A DNA stretch of 64,000 bases from Roseomonas alba (GTDB lineage Bacteria; Pseudomonadota; Alphaproteobacteria; Acetobacterales; Acetobacteraceae), in the NCBI RefSeq assembly GCF_019430885.1, contig NZ_JAHYBZ010000010.1, forward strand, positions 163,781-227,780, written 5' to 3'. The notes beneath the pieces were generated by a model. The model had not been told where the DNA came from. It saw only the letters and a program-made list of their open reading frames with translations, and did no database searches. Of the stretch, positions 1 to 8,641 are shown in pieces. A program made the position numbers and the translations under genes. The stretch's first letter is position 1. Each line of letters opens with the position of its first letter.

Positions 1-603
1 CGCGCCGAGATCGGCCAGGCGTCGTTCGGTCGTCGCCGTCTCCGCGCGCAGCCCGGCCAGGCGGCGCTCCTCGGCCGTCGCGCTGCCGCCCAGGGCGACC
101 AGGCGCGCCTCGGTCGCCGCCGTGTCACTGCGCAGGGCAGCGAGGCGCTGTTCCTGGGCGGCCATCTGCTCGCGCAGGCCGGCGAGGCGCGTCTCGCTGG
201 CCGCGATCGTCGAACGGCGGTCGCCGAGCACCGCCTCGGCCTGGCCGGTGTCGCCACGCAGGGTGGCGAGACGGCGCTCCTCTTCCTCCGCCCGCTGGGT
301 CAGGGCGGTGGCCTGCTGCTCGGCGGTGCCGCGATCCGACTGGGCGGTGCGCAGATCGGCCCGCGCGCGGGTCAGGCGGCGTTCCATGGCTGTGAGGTCG
401 CCGCGGACCCGGCGCTCCTCGGCCAGGGTGCGGTCGAGATCCGCCACCCGGGTGGTCAGGGTCTGCCGCTCCGCCTCAGAGGCCGCGAGGCTGGTTTCGA
501 GCCCCGTGATACGCTGTTGAGTCTCACGGCTCGGGCCGCAAGAGGGCAGCAGGGCCACCGAGGCAAGCAGGGCCAGGCGGCAGGCAATGCGGGTCGCGGT
601 CAT
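1..603 (-). CDS. Coiled-coil outer-envelope lipoprotein, partial (C-terminus beyond window start)
   Basis: The reading frame is open from an ATG at 603 leftward through base 1, so only the first 201 residues are visible. The N-terminus is a lipoprotein signal: basic start (MTATRIACRL), hydrophobic stretch, and a lipobox LPSC that would make Cys22 the lipidated residue. Everything after it is charged, Ala/Leu/Glu/Arg-rich helix with heptad spacing and no Pro, typical of a long coiled coil. From about residue 138 the chain falls into near-exact 14-residue units such as RLAGLREQMAAQEQ and RLAALRSDTAATEA. The product is probably a membrane-anchored periplasmic rod or spacer. Its specific function cannot be told from sequence, and it lacks the peptidase motif of EnvC-like proteins in the visible part. 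Confidence 0.75.
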   Translation of the reverse strand, partial: MTATRIACRLALLASVALLPSCGPSRETQQRITGLETSLAASEAERQTLTTRVADLDRTLAEERRVRGDLTAMERRLTRARADLRTAQSDRGTAEQQATALTQRAEEEERRLATLRGDTGQAEAVLGDRRSTIAASETRLAGLREQMAAQEQRLAALRSDTAATEARLVALGGSATAEERRLAGLRAETATTERRLADLGA

Positions 604-790
604 CGGCTTCTCTTTGTGAGGCGGTCAGGCCGTGTCGGCACGCTGAGTGAGTCGCACGCTGTTTTGATCAGTTGGCCACAGCGCGCGCAGGAGTCCATAG
701 CAGCACGGTTGCAATCGCGTGCGACGGGGTCACCCGCCGCCAGCCTGCCACGCCAGACCTTGCCGAAGGCTTGCCCCACGTCGGGGCGGG

Positions 791-1645
791 TCAGTCCGGT
801 CCCTGATCCAGCCCGGCGCGCAGGGCCCCGTCGGGATCGGCGATCAGCCCTTCGCGCAGGAACAGGTCGATCAACACCAGGTTCACGTTGAACTTGATCG
901 AATCAGCCTCGCGCACCGCCTCGATCAGCCGGGCGGCGGGCCACAGCTCGAAGCGATCCACCTCGTCATCGCCCGGGACCGGCGTCACGCCCTCGGGGAT
1001 GTCGAGGTCGAAGATGTGCAGCACGTCGCGCCGCAACCCCTCACCATTCGCCATGACATAGGAGACGCGCCCGGCCGGCCGCGCCGCGACGGCGAGGTCC
1101 GGCGGCAGGCTGGCTTCCTCGGCGGCTTCCTTGACCAGGCACTCGTCGGGGCCGAGGCCAGCGGGGATGCCGCCGGCGACGATGTTGTCGAGCTGGCCGG
1201 GCGCCACCGCCTTGTCCTGCGCGCGGACGCCGACCCAGACATGCAGCCCGTCCGCCCGCCGCACCAGCCCGTTCACATGCACGCCCTGGGACATGACGCC
1301 GAAGGCCGGCACCGCGCCGCGATCGAGCGTGGCGAGCGCCGGGCCGGTGCTCGTCGCCCGCACGTCGAACAGTTCGCCCCGGATGCGCAGGAAGCCGCCC
1401 GTGGCGAGGCCCGGTAGGGCATCCGCCAGCGCCGCGCTGCGCGTGCCGGGGCTGCGCAGCCGGGCGGCCAGCGCCACACCGTCATTGTCGAAGTGGAAGT
1501 CGCGCGGGCGGAAGGTCAGCGCCTGGGCGAGTTCCGGCGCGACCCAGCCGACCTGGGCCGGGCCGATGCGGAAGGGGATGAGCCCGGCGGGCGAGCCGAT
1601 GTTGTTGCAGGCGTCGATGTGGCGTTGGAAGGCGGGGTCCGGCAT
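791..1645 (-). CDS. Nudix hydrolase with N-terminal DUF4743 domain
   Basis: This 284-residue protein has an N-terminal DUF4743-like region (about 1-120) and a Nudix domain (about 120-260). The Nudix box is recognisable around residues 158-180 as GGIPAGLGPDECLVKEAAEE, with the Glu pair of the metal site kept. Lys replaces the usual Arg of the REUXEE core and Ser replaces the following Gly. DUF4743-Nudix proteins resemble the plant NUDT20/24 and fungal thiamine-diphosphate-related enzymes and hydrolyse nucleoside- or thiamine-diphosphate-type substrates, but the substrate here is unknown. The gene stands alone, leftward, between the lipoprotein gene and a putative Cys-His-Asp enzyme. The Lys/Ser changes could alter activity but also occur in active Nudix enzymes. 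Confidence 0.8.
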   Translation of the reverse strand: MPDPAFQRHIDACNNIGSPAGLIPFRIGPAQVGWVAPELAQALTFRPRDFHFDNDGVALAARLRSPGTRSAALADALPGLATGGFLRIRGELFDVRATSTGPALATLDRGAVPAFGVMSQGVHVNGLVRRADGLHVWVGVRAQDKAVAPGQLDNIVAGGIPAGLGPDECLVKEAAEEASLPPDLAVAARPAGRVSYVMANGEGLRRDVLHIFDLDIPEGVTPVPGDDEVDRFELWPAARLIEAVREADSIKFNVNLVLIDLFLREGLIADPDGALRAGLDQGPD

Positions 1646-1691
1646 GGACGTCCTGTAGCGCGGGGATGGCCCCTGCGCGACTCCGGGCGGA

Positions 1692-2444
1692 TCACTCGCC
1701 GCCGGGCCGCACCCGGCAATAGGACAGGTAGCGGTAGGTGTCGCGCGGCCAGCGCTCGGCCAGGAGCGAGGCCGGCACGCTCATCTCGTCCACCCAGGCA
1801 TCGGCAAGGACCGCCGTATCCGCCCATTGCTCGAAGGGTGGCTCCTTCTGGTTGCCGACCACGTCGGGAATGCCGAGCACCGCGACGGTGTGGTTGCGGA
1901 AGGCGCGCGGGCCGCTGTGCGGCAGGATCAGGATCAGGTCGATCGGGTTGGTCCCGGCATGACGCAGCAGGGAGAAGGCGGTCGAGGCGATGTAGCCGCA
2001 ATTCCCGGCGCCGTGGCTGATCGCCTCCGCCGCGATCTCGTCCGTGTGGTCGAGGCGGTAGGGATGCGTGTTGGGCAGCGTCATCGCGTGCGCCTCGTCG
2101 TAGTCGAGCGTGCCGACCGCGTCGTCCACCTGGCGGGTGCCGATGGTCGAAGCGAACCAGCGGTCGAGCTCCTGCCCGACGCGGCGCAGGCCGAGGGGGT
2201 CGCCGCCCTGGTCCCGCCGCGGTGGGTCATAGGCGCGGACCCGGGGCGGGGCGCCGGCGGGGATCGGCCCGCCCCAGGTGCCGCCCGTATAGGGGGCGAT
2301 CTGGTTGGACGGGCCGTTGCGGATCAGGGCGCGCGTGATCTTGATGGCGGTCGTCGCGGCGATGGGGAGGTTGCCGGCCACGGCCCGGATGGGGGCCGCA
2401 TAGCCGGCGATGCGCTGCTGCTTGGCGCGGAGTTCGGACTTCAT
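1692..2444 (-). CDS. Uncharacterised protein with a candidate Cys-His-Asp (transglutaminase/papain-like) triad
   Basis: I do not recognise a named family for this 250-residue protein. The N-terminal 100 residues are basic, Pro/Gly-rich and look disordered. The C-terminal half carries three spaced motifs: HGAGNCGYIASTAF with Cys149 at the start of a helix, RNHTVAVLG with His185, and LADAWVDE with Asp215. This order and spacing (Cys, then His after about 36, then Asp after about 30, the Asp next to a Trp) is what papain-fold and transglutaminase-like enzymes show. No signal peptide is visible. It lies 172 bases downstream of the DUF1963 gene on the same strand. The catalytic reading is inference; the triad itself is visible. 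Confidence 0.6.
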   Translation of the reverse strand: MKSELRAKQQRIAGYAAPIRAVAGNLPIAATTAIKITRALIRNGPSNQIAPYTGGTWGGPIPAGAPPRVRAYDPPRRDQGGDPLGLRRVGQELDRWFASTIGTRQVDDAVGTLDYDEAHAMTLPNTHPYRLDHTDEIAAEAISHGAGNCGYIASTAFSLLRHAGTNPIDLILILPHSGPRAFRNHTVAVLGIPDVVGNQKEPPFEQWADTAVLADAWVDEMSVPASLLAERWPRDTYRYLSYCRVRPGGE

Positions 2445-2616
2445 GGGGCCTGCCAGCTTGGTTGGCCGAAAGCGACGTGCATTCCAGCCGTGGTGCGCCT
2501 CGTTGCGGCATCAACGCGGCCCTGGCAATGCGCTGCTTCACAGCCCCTGGCCAAGTCCCCCAATGGATGCGATCGCTTGTCGCCAGTGCTCTGCTGCGCG
2601 CGGGCCATAGCGGCGA

Positions 2617-4068
2617 TCACGTGCTTTCGGCCGTGACGACGCAGCGGTCAAAGCACCGCTCGGCGAGGTCGGCCGGCGTGATCCAGAACTGCAGCATGCC
2701 TCCGCCGAAGAAGAAGAACTGGATGTCGTCACTCTCGAATTGCGCCAGCAGGCGGTGCGTCGGGCGCAACTCGCCGGCCGCCGTCTGCACCGTGACCGGA
2801 ACCCCGAGCAACTGATGTTGTTTCAGGCGTCGGCGGCCGTCGGTGTCGCGCTGGGACGCAGCGTAGGCCGGACGCAGAACGCCCAGCAGATGGGGCGGCA
2901 GCGCACGGGGCACGGTCCCCGGCGCGCCATAGCCGAGGCAAGCATGGGTGCCGTGCAACAGCGCCACGGCGGTCCATCGGTTCAGATGAACCGCGTCAAG
3001 CACGTGAACGTTCCCGTCAACCAGGAGGCGGAACCGCCGGGCGTTCGGATCACGCAGGGACCATTCGGGCTTGTAGGGCTGCTCGATCTGGCGCAGCCAA
3101 GCGACAAAAGCTGCCCGGTCCGCGGGCGGGACCGGTGCCGTCAGATCGCTGGTGCGTGCCCTGGCATACCAGCCCTCGGCTTGCGATCCAGCGCGCGCGT
3201 AGACGGCCCGGGCCTCGGCAACGGCTGCCTCGGTTGCGCCACCATGCCGCAAGAGCGAGGCAAGGTTTCTCTCAGTGTCTTCAAGCCGGCGCATCATCTC
3301 CGCTGTGAAAATGCGGATATGGACCCAGGCATAGGGCCAAGCGTCATCGGGCAGCCAAAGCGTCCGACTCTCCTGGGGACGGATCGGGGCAAAATCGAAG
3401 CGCGCACGGTTCGGCTCGCTCCAATACGACGGATCCTGGAACCGGGCCGGTTCTCCAATGGCTTCGGCAAAGGCTTCCTCCTGCGCAGCCTTCCAAGCTC
3501 TCTCATAGGCAAATTCCTGGCTTCCATCACGTCTGATCGAGGCTGGTGTCGTCTCGTCATAGGTCCGCATCAGGCGCGGCGCGATTGGCCAGAACGGATA
3601 CGTACTCGGCTCATCGGAACCCATTGGGTCGCGTTCCCGAAGCCACGGGAACCCTTCGAATCCAGATCGATCGAACAAGGGAGGCAGCCCGTCCGGCGCT
3701 GGCCGCATCGTTTCGGACGCAGTGCCGCCTGGGGTGTAGCGGACCGCTGCCCAGGCCGGGTCAAGTGGGCGGTTGCCGCGGTCGAGGCAGGCATCGGCAA
3801 AGAAGAAGAGCGTTCCTTCCGCTGGCAGCGGGGATCCACCCGCCATGGGCGCCAGTGCCGCAAGATCGATCTGCGCGAGGAAGTTGAGGGGCCGTCGATC
3901 AGTCGCGACGGGCCAGTCCATGCCATGCGGAAGACGTGGCGTAGCGCCAAAATAGGATGTCACTCCCGTTCCCGCCTCGCCGGGCGGGTAACGGCGGGTC
4001 AGGAGATACGCATCGAGACGCGTCTCCTCGACCAGGTGACGAAAATGCGCTTCATCGACCCGGCTCAT
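2617..4068 (-). CDS. DUF1963 (YwqG-like) family protein
   Basis: The product is 483 residues. The start is set at ATG 4068, preceded by GGGGAAA at good spacing and giving MSRVDEAHFR; an in-frame upstream start at 4161 would add an implausible Pro/Gly tail. Early motifs SYFGATPRLP, WPVATDRRPLNFLAQIDLA and EGTLFFFADA match the beginning of YwqG/DUF1963 proteins, which use a repeated beta-sandwich fold and are cytoplasmic with no established enzymatic role. The C-terminal part ends with DDIQFFFFGGGMLQFWITPADLA, also typical. At 483 residues it is longer than the usual 250-300, so an inserted middle segment (about 200-370) is present. It is divergent from the ABC exporter gene, with 164 bases between the starts. 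Confidence 0.8.
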   Translation of the reverse strand: MSRVDEAHFRHLVEETRLDAYLLTRRYPPGEAGTGVTSYFGATPRLPHGMDWPVATDRRPLNFLAQIDLAALAPMAGGSPLPAEGTLFFFADACLDRGNRPLDPAWAAVRYTPGGTASETMRPAPDGLPPLFDRSGFEGFPWLRERDPMGSDEPSTYPFWPIAPRLMRTYDETTPASIRRDGSQEFAYERAWKAAQEEAFAEAIGEPARFQDPSYWSEPNRARFDFAPIRPQESRTLWLPDDAWPYAWVHIRIFTAEMMRRLEDTERNLASLLRHGGATEAAVAEARAVYARAGSQAEGWYARARTSDLTAPVPPADRAAFVAWLRQIEQPYKPEWSLRDPNARRFRLLVDGNVHVLDAVHLNRWTAVALLHGTHACLGYGAPGTVPRALPPHLLGVLRPAYAASQRDTDGRRRLKQHQLLGVPVTVQTAAGELRPTHRLLAQFESDDIQFFFFGGGMLQFWITPADLAERCFDRCVVTAEST

Positions 4069-4232
4069 GCACGTTTCCCCCGGCGAAGTCTGGCAGCCGC
4101 TTCTATTCGGAGCCTTGGGGCCCGCAAAGGGGGTCTTGCGCGATGGCGCGATGCCTTCCATGCACCCCTGGGCGCTTCCCCTTTCCGCCCCGCCGCCCCA
4201 TCTGCCGTGGCCTGACCGGAGAGCCTGACCGC

Positions 4233-6107
4233 GTGTCCTCTGCTGCCCCCCATGCCCGAGAGAACCATCTGGGCGCCCTGATCCGCATCGCGCCCTATCT
4301 GTGGCCCAAGGGCGAGACGGAGCTGCGCATCCGCGTGGTCGCCGCGCTCGTGCTGCTGGCCGCCGCCAAGGTGGCGAATGTGCTGGTGCCCATCCTCTAT
4401 GCGAAGGCAGTGGATACGCTGGCGCCGAAGACGGGCATCGCCGCGGCCGCGACCATCCCGGTCGCGCTGATCCTGGGCTATGGGCTGCTGCGCGTCATGT
4501 CCACGGGTTTCGGGGAACTGCGCAACGCCATCTTCGCCAAGGTGCAGGCGCGCGCCGGCCGGCGCGTGGCACTCGAGGTGTTCGAGCATCTGCACCGGCT
4601 GTCCATGCGCTTCCACATGGACCGCGCGACCGGCGGGCTGTCGCGGGTGATCGAGCGCGGCGTGCGCGGCATCGCGACATCGCTGAACTTCCTGCTGTTC
4701 AACATCATCCCGACCATCGTCGAGATCATCCTCGTGGCCGCGATCCTGTGGTGGCTGTTCGCGGCGTCCTTCGCGATGACCATGCTCGCGACCATCATCG
4801 CCTATGTCGCTTTCACCCTGATGTTCACCAATTGGCGGCTGCGCTTCCGCCGGACGATGAACCAGACGGATGAGGAGGCGAACACCAAGGCGGTGGACAG
4901 CCTGCTCAACTACGAGACGGTGAAGTACTTCAACAACGAGACCCATGAGGCCCGCCGCTACGAGGAGAGCCTGACGCGCTACGAGCGCGCCTATGTGCGG
5001 TCCGAGACGACGCTGAATCTGCTCAATGCCGGCCAGGCCACGATCATGGCGATCGGGCTGACCATCACCATGCTGCTCGCCGGGTCCGGGATCGCGCAGG
5101 GCCACATGACCGTGGGCGACTTCGTGCTGGTCAACAGCTACCTGCTGCAGATCTACCAACCGCTGAACATCCTTGGCTTCGCCTATCGCGAGATCAAGCA
5201 GGGGCTGACCGACATGGAGCAGATGTTCACGCTGCTGTCCGTGCCGGCCGAGGTGCAGGATGCGCCGGGCGCCCCGCCTCTGGCCAAGGGGTCCGGCGAG
5301 ATCCGCTTCGAGGATGTCCGCTTCGGCTACCGCCCCGACCGGGTGATCCTGAAGGGCGTGTCCTTCACCGTGGAACCGGGACGGATGCTGGCGATCGTCG
5401 GGCCGACAGGCGCGGGCAAGTCCACCATCTCCCGCCTGCTGTTCCGCTTCTACGATGCATCGAGCGGACGGGTCCTGGTGGATGGGCAGGATGTGCGGGG
5501 CGTCACCCAGGCCTCCCTGCGCCAGGCGATCGGCGTGGTGCCGCAGGACACGGTGCTGTTCAACGACACCATCCGCTACAACATCGCCTATGGCCGCCCC
5601 GGCGCGACGGACGCGGAGGTCGAGGCCGCCGCCCGTGCCGCCCAGGTGCATGACTTCGTGATGCGCCTGCCGGAGGGCTATGCGACGCGGGTCGGCGAGC
5701 GCGGATTGAAGCTCTCGGGCGGGGAGAAGCAGCGTGTCGCCATCGCGCGGACCATCCTCAAGGACCCGCGCATCCTGATCCTGGACGAAGCGACCTCCGC
5801 CCTCGACACCCGCACGGAGCAGGAAATCCAGACCGCGCTGCGCGACGTCTCGCGCAACCGCACCACGCTGGTCATCGCCCATCGCCTGTCCACGGTGGTC
5901 GAGGCGGATGAGATCATCGTGCTGCAGGATGGGCAGATCGCCGAGCGCGGCACCCATGCCTCGCTGATCGCCGAGGACGGGCTCTATGCCGAGATGTGGC
6001 GGCGCCAGGCCCAGGCCGTCGCCGCGGCCGAGGCCGCCGCGCGCGCCCAGGCCGAGGCGGACATGGCCCGCCCGCGCGTGAACCGGCTGGGCGAAACGGT
6101 GAAGTGA
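4233..6107 (+). CDS. Atm1-type (ABCB7/HMT1) ABC exporter, fused membrane-ATPase half transporter
   Basis: The product is a 624-residue half transporter: six membrane segments (about 25-310) followed by an ATPase domain. I place the start at GTG 4233 after GGAGAG with 9-base spacing. The longer open frame from 3957 runs antisense into the DUF1963 gene and encodes a Pro/Arg tail. The ATPase has Walker A GPTGAGKST (near residue 392), signature LSGGEKQRVAIAR (near 495), Walker B ILILDEATSALD (near 515) and the H-loop AHRLST. The NYETVKYFNNETHEARRYEE segment in the membrane domain is characteristic of the Atm1/HMT1 subgroup, which exports glutathione-linked sulfur or metal-thiol complexes across the inner membrane. 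It would function as a homodimer. Confidence 0.92.
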   Translation: MSSAAPHARENHLGALIRIAPYLWPKGETELRIRVVAALVLLAAAKVANVLVPILYAKAVDTLAPKTGIAAAATIPVALILGYGLLRVMSTGFGELRNAIFAKVQARAGRRVALEVFEHLHRLSMRFHMDRATGGLSRVIERGVRGIATSLNFLLFNIIPTIVEIILVAAILWWLFAASFAMTMLATIIAYVAFTLMFTNWRLRFRRTMNQTDEEANTKAVDSLLNYETVKYFNNETHEARRYEESLTRYERAYVRSETTLNLLNAGQATIMAIGLTITMLLAGSGIAQGHMTVGDFVLVNSYLLQIYQPLNILGFAYREIKQGLTDMEQMFTLLSVPAEVQDAPGAPPLAKGSGEIRFEDVRFGYRPDRVILKGVSFTVEPGRMLAIVGPTGAGKSTISRLLFRFYDASSGRVLVDGQDVRGVTQASLRQAIGVVPQDTVLFNDTIRYNIAYGRPGATDAEVEAAARAAQVHDFVMRLPEGYATRVGERGLKLSGGEKQRVAIARTILKDPRILILDEATSALDTRTEQEIQTALRDVSRNRTTLVIAHRLSTVVEADEIIVLQDGQIAERGTHASLIAEDGLYAEMWRRQAQAVAAAEAAARAQAEADMARPRVNRLGETVK

Positions 6108-6111
6108 TCGC

Positions 6112-6137
6112 GCGCCCGCACCGGGTGGTGCGGGCGC
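6112..6137. terminator. Bidirectional hairpin terminator
   Basis: A perfect 10-base stem GCGCCCGCAC/GTGCGGGCGC with a 6-base loop lies between the convergent ABC exporter and BKACE stop codons. There is no T-run, so termination by this hairpin alone is inferred from position. Confidence 0.6.
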
Positions 6138-6144
6138 CGGCCAA

Positions 6145-7071
6145 TCAGAAGCCGACCAGGTCGCCGCCCTTCAGGGCAAGCATCTGCCGCGCCTCGGCCG
6201 GGGTGGCGATCTCCAGCGACAGTTCTTCCAGGATGCGACGGATCTTCGCGACCTGCTCGGCGTTGGACGTCGCGGCCTTTCCCTTGCCGATCCACAGGCT
6301 GTCCTCCAGCCCCACGCGCACATTGCCGCCCAGCATGCCGGCCATGGTCACGAAGGGCATCTGGTGGCGCCCGGCGGCCAGCACGGACCAGACATAGTCC
6401 TTGCCGAAGAGCCGGTCCGCCGTCTCCTTCATGAACATCAGGTTGCGCGGCTCGGCACCAATGCCGCCCAGGATGCCGAAGATGGTCTGGGTGAACAGCG
6501 GCGGCTCGACCACCTTGCGGTCCAGCATATGGGCCAGGTTGTAGAGGTGGCCGACATCGTAGCACTCGAACTCGAAGCGCGTGCCGTGGCCCTTTCCCAG
6601 GCGTTCGACGATCTGCTCGATGTCCTGGAAGGTGTTGCGGAAGATGTAGTTGGTGGTGCCTTCGAGGTAGGGCTTCTCCCACTCGTGCTTGAAGTGCTTC
6701 ACCCGCGCGGCCGAGGGCGCGATGTTGAAGTTCATCGACCCCATGTTGAGGCTGCACATCTCGGGCTTTGCGAGCAGCGGGGCGGCCAGGCGCTCATCCA
6801 CCGTCATGCCGAGGCCGCCGCCCGTCGTGATGTTGATGACCGCGTCGGTGGACTGCTTGATGACCGGCAGGAACTGCATGAACACCGCCGGGTCGGGCGT
6901 GGGGCGGCCGTCGATCGGGTCGCGGGCGTGCAGGTGGATGATGGAGGCGCCGGCCTCGGCGGCAGCGATGGACTGCTCCGCGATCTCCTGCGGCGTGATC
7001 GGCAGGTGGTCCGACATGGACGGGGTGTGGATGGCGCCCGTGACGGCGCAGGTGATGATGACCTTGGACAT
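6145..7071 (-). CDS. Beta-keto acid cleavage enzyme (BKACE, DUF849)
   Basis: This 308-residue (beta/alpha)8-barrel protein belongs to the BKACE family, which condenses a beta-keto acid with acetyl-CoA and splits it into acetoacetate and a new acyl-CoA; Kce of lysine fermentation is the prototype. The start is ATG 7071 after GGAGGAA, giving MSKVIITCAVTGAIHTP, the classic family opening. The Zn-binding pair is in IIHLHARD (His46, His48), and the family motif MCSLNMGSMNF is present. The neighbours do not identify the keto acid. Subfamily cannot be assigned safely from sequence alone, since specificity depends on a few pocket residues. Confidence 0.9.
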   Translation of the reverse strand: MSKVIITCAVTGAIHTPSMSDHLPITPQEIAEQSIAAAEAGASIIHLHARDPIDGRPTPDPAVFMQFLPVIKQSTDAVINITTGGGLGMTVDERLAAPLLAKPEMCSLNMGSMNFNIAPSAARVKHFKHEWEKPYLEGTTNYIFRNTFQDIEQIVERLGKGHGTRFEFECYDVGHLYNLAHMLDRKVVEPPLFTQTIFGILGGIGAEPRNLMFMKETADRLFGKDYVWSVLAAGRHQMPFVTMAGMLGGNVRVGLEDSLWIGKGKAATSNAEQVAKIRRILEELSLEIATPAEARQMLALKGGDLVGF

Positions 7072-7283
7072 GCGCGTTCCTCCGCGAAGAGAGTCGATCA
7101 TGTCCCGTGCAACGGGTCGCCGAAAGTCCCCCGGTGCCGATTCGGCCCACTGCTCCGCATCGGCCGGGACCGAATGCGCGATCACGCCCAACCCGCCCGC
7201 CGCCGCCCAGGCCGTCAGCGGCTGGCGCAACAGCCAAGCGGCCAGCGGCCGTGCTGGCGCTTACAGCAAACGACAACCCAAAG

Positions 7284-7316
7284 AAAAAGGCGGCCGCCCC
7301 GAAGGACGCCGCCCTT
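7284..7316 (-). terminator. Rho-independent terminator of rpmB
   Basis: Read on the minus strand, a GC stem GGCGGCGTCC pairs through a UUCG tetraloop with GGGC-GGCCGCC (one bulge, one G-U), then TTTTTCTTT. It begins about 20 bases after the rpmB stop codon. Confidence 0.85.
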
Positions 7317-7337
7317 TGAAGGCTCCCGGCGGGCCGC

Positions 7338-7631
7338 TTACGCGGCCTTCTTCGCCTGCGCGCGCTCGATCCGGCGCTTCAGGGTCAGGGCCTCCGCCGG
7401 CAGGCGCCGATCGGGCGTGCCGAGGAGGAAGCTGTCGAGGCCGCCATTGTGCTCGATGGTGCGGATGCCATTGGTCGTCAGGCGGATCTGCACCGCCGTG
7501 CCGAGCACGTCGGACCAGAAGGAAGTTTCCTGCAGGTTGGGCAGGAAGCGCCGGCGGGACTTGTTGTTGGCGTGGCTGACGTTGTTGCCCGTCAGGACGC
7601 CCTTGCCGGTGATGCCGCAGCGGCGGGCCAT
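7338..7631 (-). CDS. rpmB: 50S ribosomal protein L28
   Basis: The 97-residue product matches the bacterial L28 length and begins MARRCGITGKGVLTGNNVSH, with the conserved NNKSRRRFLPNLQ segment soon after. L28 is a structural protein of the large ribosomal subunit. The start is ATG 7631; the open frame extends 20 codons further upstream, but those do not resemble L28. The Lys/Ala-rich end ERAQAKKAA is usual for alphaproteobacterial L28. It is a single-gene unit with a strong terminator on its own strand, and is the clearest housekeeping marker in the window. Confidence 0.97.
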   Translation of the reverse strand: MARRCGITGKGVLTGNNVSHANNKSRRRFLPNLQETSFWSDVLGTAVQIRLTTNGIRTIEHNGGLDSFLLGTPDRRLPAEALTLKRRIERAQAKKAA

Positions 7632-7808
7632 GATGGTAATCCCGAAACGATCAGGGCGCGCGGAATGACTCCCACGCACCGGTGGAACCAATGAAGGCGC
7701 GGCTTTTGACCCAGACAGGCCGCCGCGTCAAGCCCGGAGTGGCCGGACCATGCCGCCAAGCCCTGTTGGCGACCTCGCCATCGGCAAGGCGCACGGGGCT
7801 GACCGGTA

Positions 7809-8195
7809 TCAGACCGTCAGCGCGACCCAGGGATGCCGCCGCTCCACCCACACCGCCTGGCTCGGCGGCGGGAAGTCCGGGTCGGCAAAGGCGCCGAGGG
7901 CAACCGCGACCATGTCGGGCCGCCGCTCCGGCTCCCAATACAGGGTCGAGCCGCAATCAGGGCAGAAATGAAAGCGGATCGAAAGGCCGCTGGCGCCGGG
8001 CCGGGTGAAGATGCTGGCACGGCCCTCGGCCGAGACGGCCTCGCGCGGCCAGAAGGCGGCGACGCCGAAGGCGCTGCCGGTCCGCCGCTGGCAATCGAGG
8101 CAATGGCACGCGGAGACCAGCCGCGGTTCCCCGCGGCAGCTCGCGCGCAGCTGGCCGCATCCGCACTGCGCCACACGCTGCGCCGGGCCGCTCAC
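7809..8195 (-). CDS. GFA family (CENP-V/GFA) zinc protein
   Basis: This 128-residue protein has all the zinc ligands of the GFA (glutathione-dependent formaldehyde-activating) fold: CGCG (Cys11, Cys13), CHCLDC (Cys30, Cys32, Cys35) and CPDCGS (Cys78, Cys81). Family members bind two zinc ions; some were proposed to help formaldehyde react with glutathione, but most have no proven reaction. The start is a GTG at 8195 that overlaps the stop codon of the upstream small gene (GTGA), so translation is probably coupled. The C-terminal VWVERRHPWVAL motif is usual for the family. Confidence 0.9.
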   Translation of the reverse strand: MSGPAQRVAQCGCGQLRASCRGEPRLVSACHCLDCQRRTGSAFGVAAFWPREAVSAEGRASIFTRPGASGLSIRFHFCPDCGSTLYWEPERRPDMVAVALGAFADPDFPPPSQAVWVERRHPWVALTV

Positions 8196-8446
8196 GCCTG
8201 GGGCGGGTGCTGGCGGGCCTCGTTCAGCTCCCCGCTCTCGACCGAGGCAAGGGCATTGCGCAGCACGCCGGCGATCGCGCGGTCATCCATCGTCCGGGCC
8301 AGCAGGCCCAGCGCCCCACCCAGCAGGGCCGAGGCGATGGAGATCGGCGCGATCTTCTGCTCCATCATGTATTCGATCGCCTTGTCCACGACGGAACCGG
8401 CGTGGCTCAGATCCTCCGGGGCCATTCCCGCGGGGTCCTGCTGCAT
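8192..8446 (-). CDS. Small helical protein of unknown function
   Basis: I do not recognise this 84-residue protein. It starts at ATG 8446 after AAGGAG and ends in a 4-base overlap with the GFA gene, so the two form a coupled unit. The middle, KIAPISIASALLGGALGLLA, is hydrophobic enough for an amphipathic or single membrane-touching helix. The flanks are acidic and helical (EDLSHAGSVVDKAIEYMMEQ and SVESGELNEARQ). No Cys or other metal ligands are present apart from two His. A role linked to the GFA protein is inferred only from coupling. Confidence 0.65.
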   Translation of the reverse strand: MQQDPAGMAPEDLSHAGSVVDKAIEYMMEQKIAPISIASALLGGALGLLARTMDDRAIAGVLRNALASVESGELNEARQHPPQA

Positions 8447-8641
8447 GCGGCGTTACTCCTTGATACCGCCCGAAGATGGGGCAGCGGGGCGGGTGACGGA
8501 ACCCCCCGCGGATGCATGACGCCTCCGCGAACATGCAGGCGGGGCGCCGACCGACCGGCAAGTCGGCCCGATTGCCCCATTGCGCCCATCCGCGCGCGAC
8601 CCGATCATTCCCCCAACAAGGACATTCAGGAGGCTTTTCGG

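Noticed and set aside
4065..5957. 630-codon open frame on the minus strand opposite the Atm1-type exporter
   Set aside because: It is antisense to a gene with intact Walker and signature motifs; its translation is His/Arg/Gly-rich with no domain. GC-rich codon bias keeps such antisense frames open.
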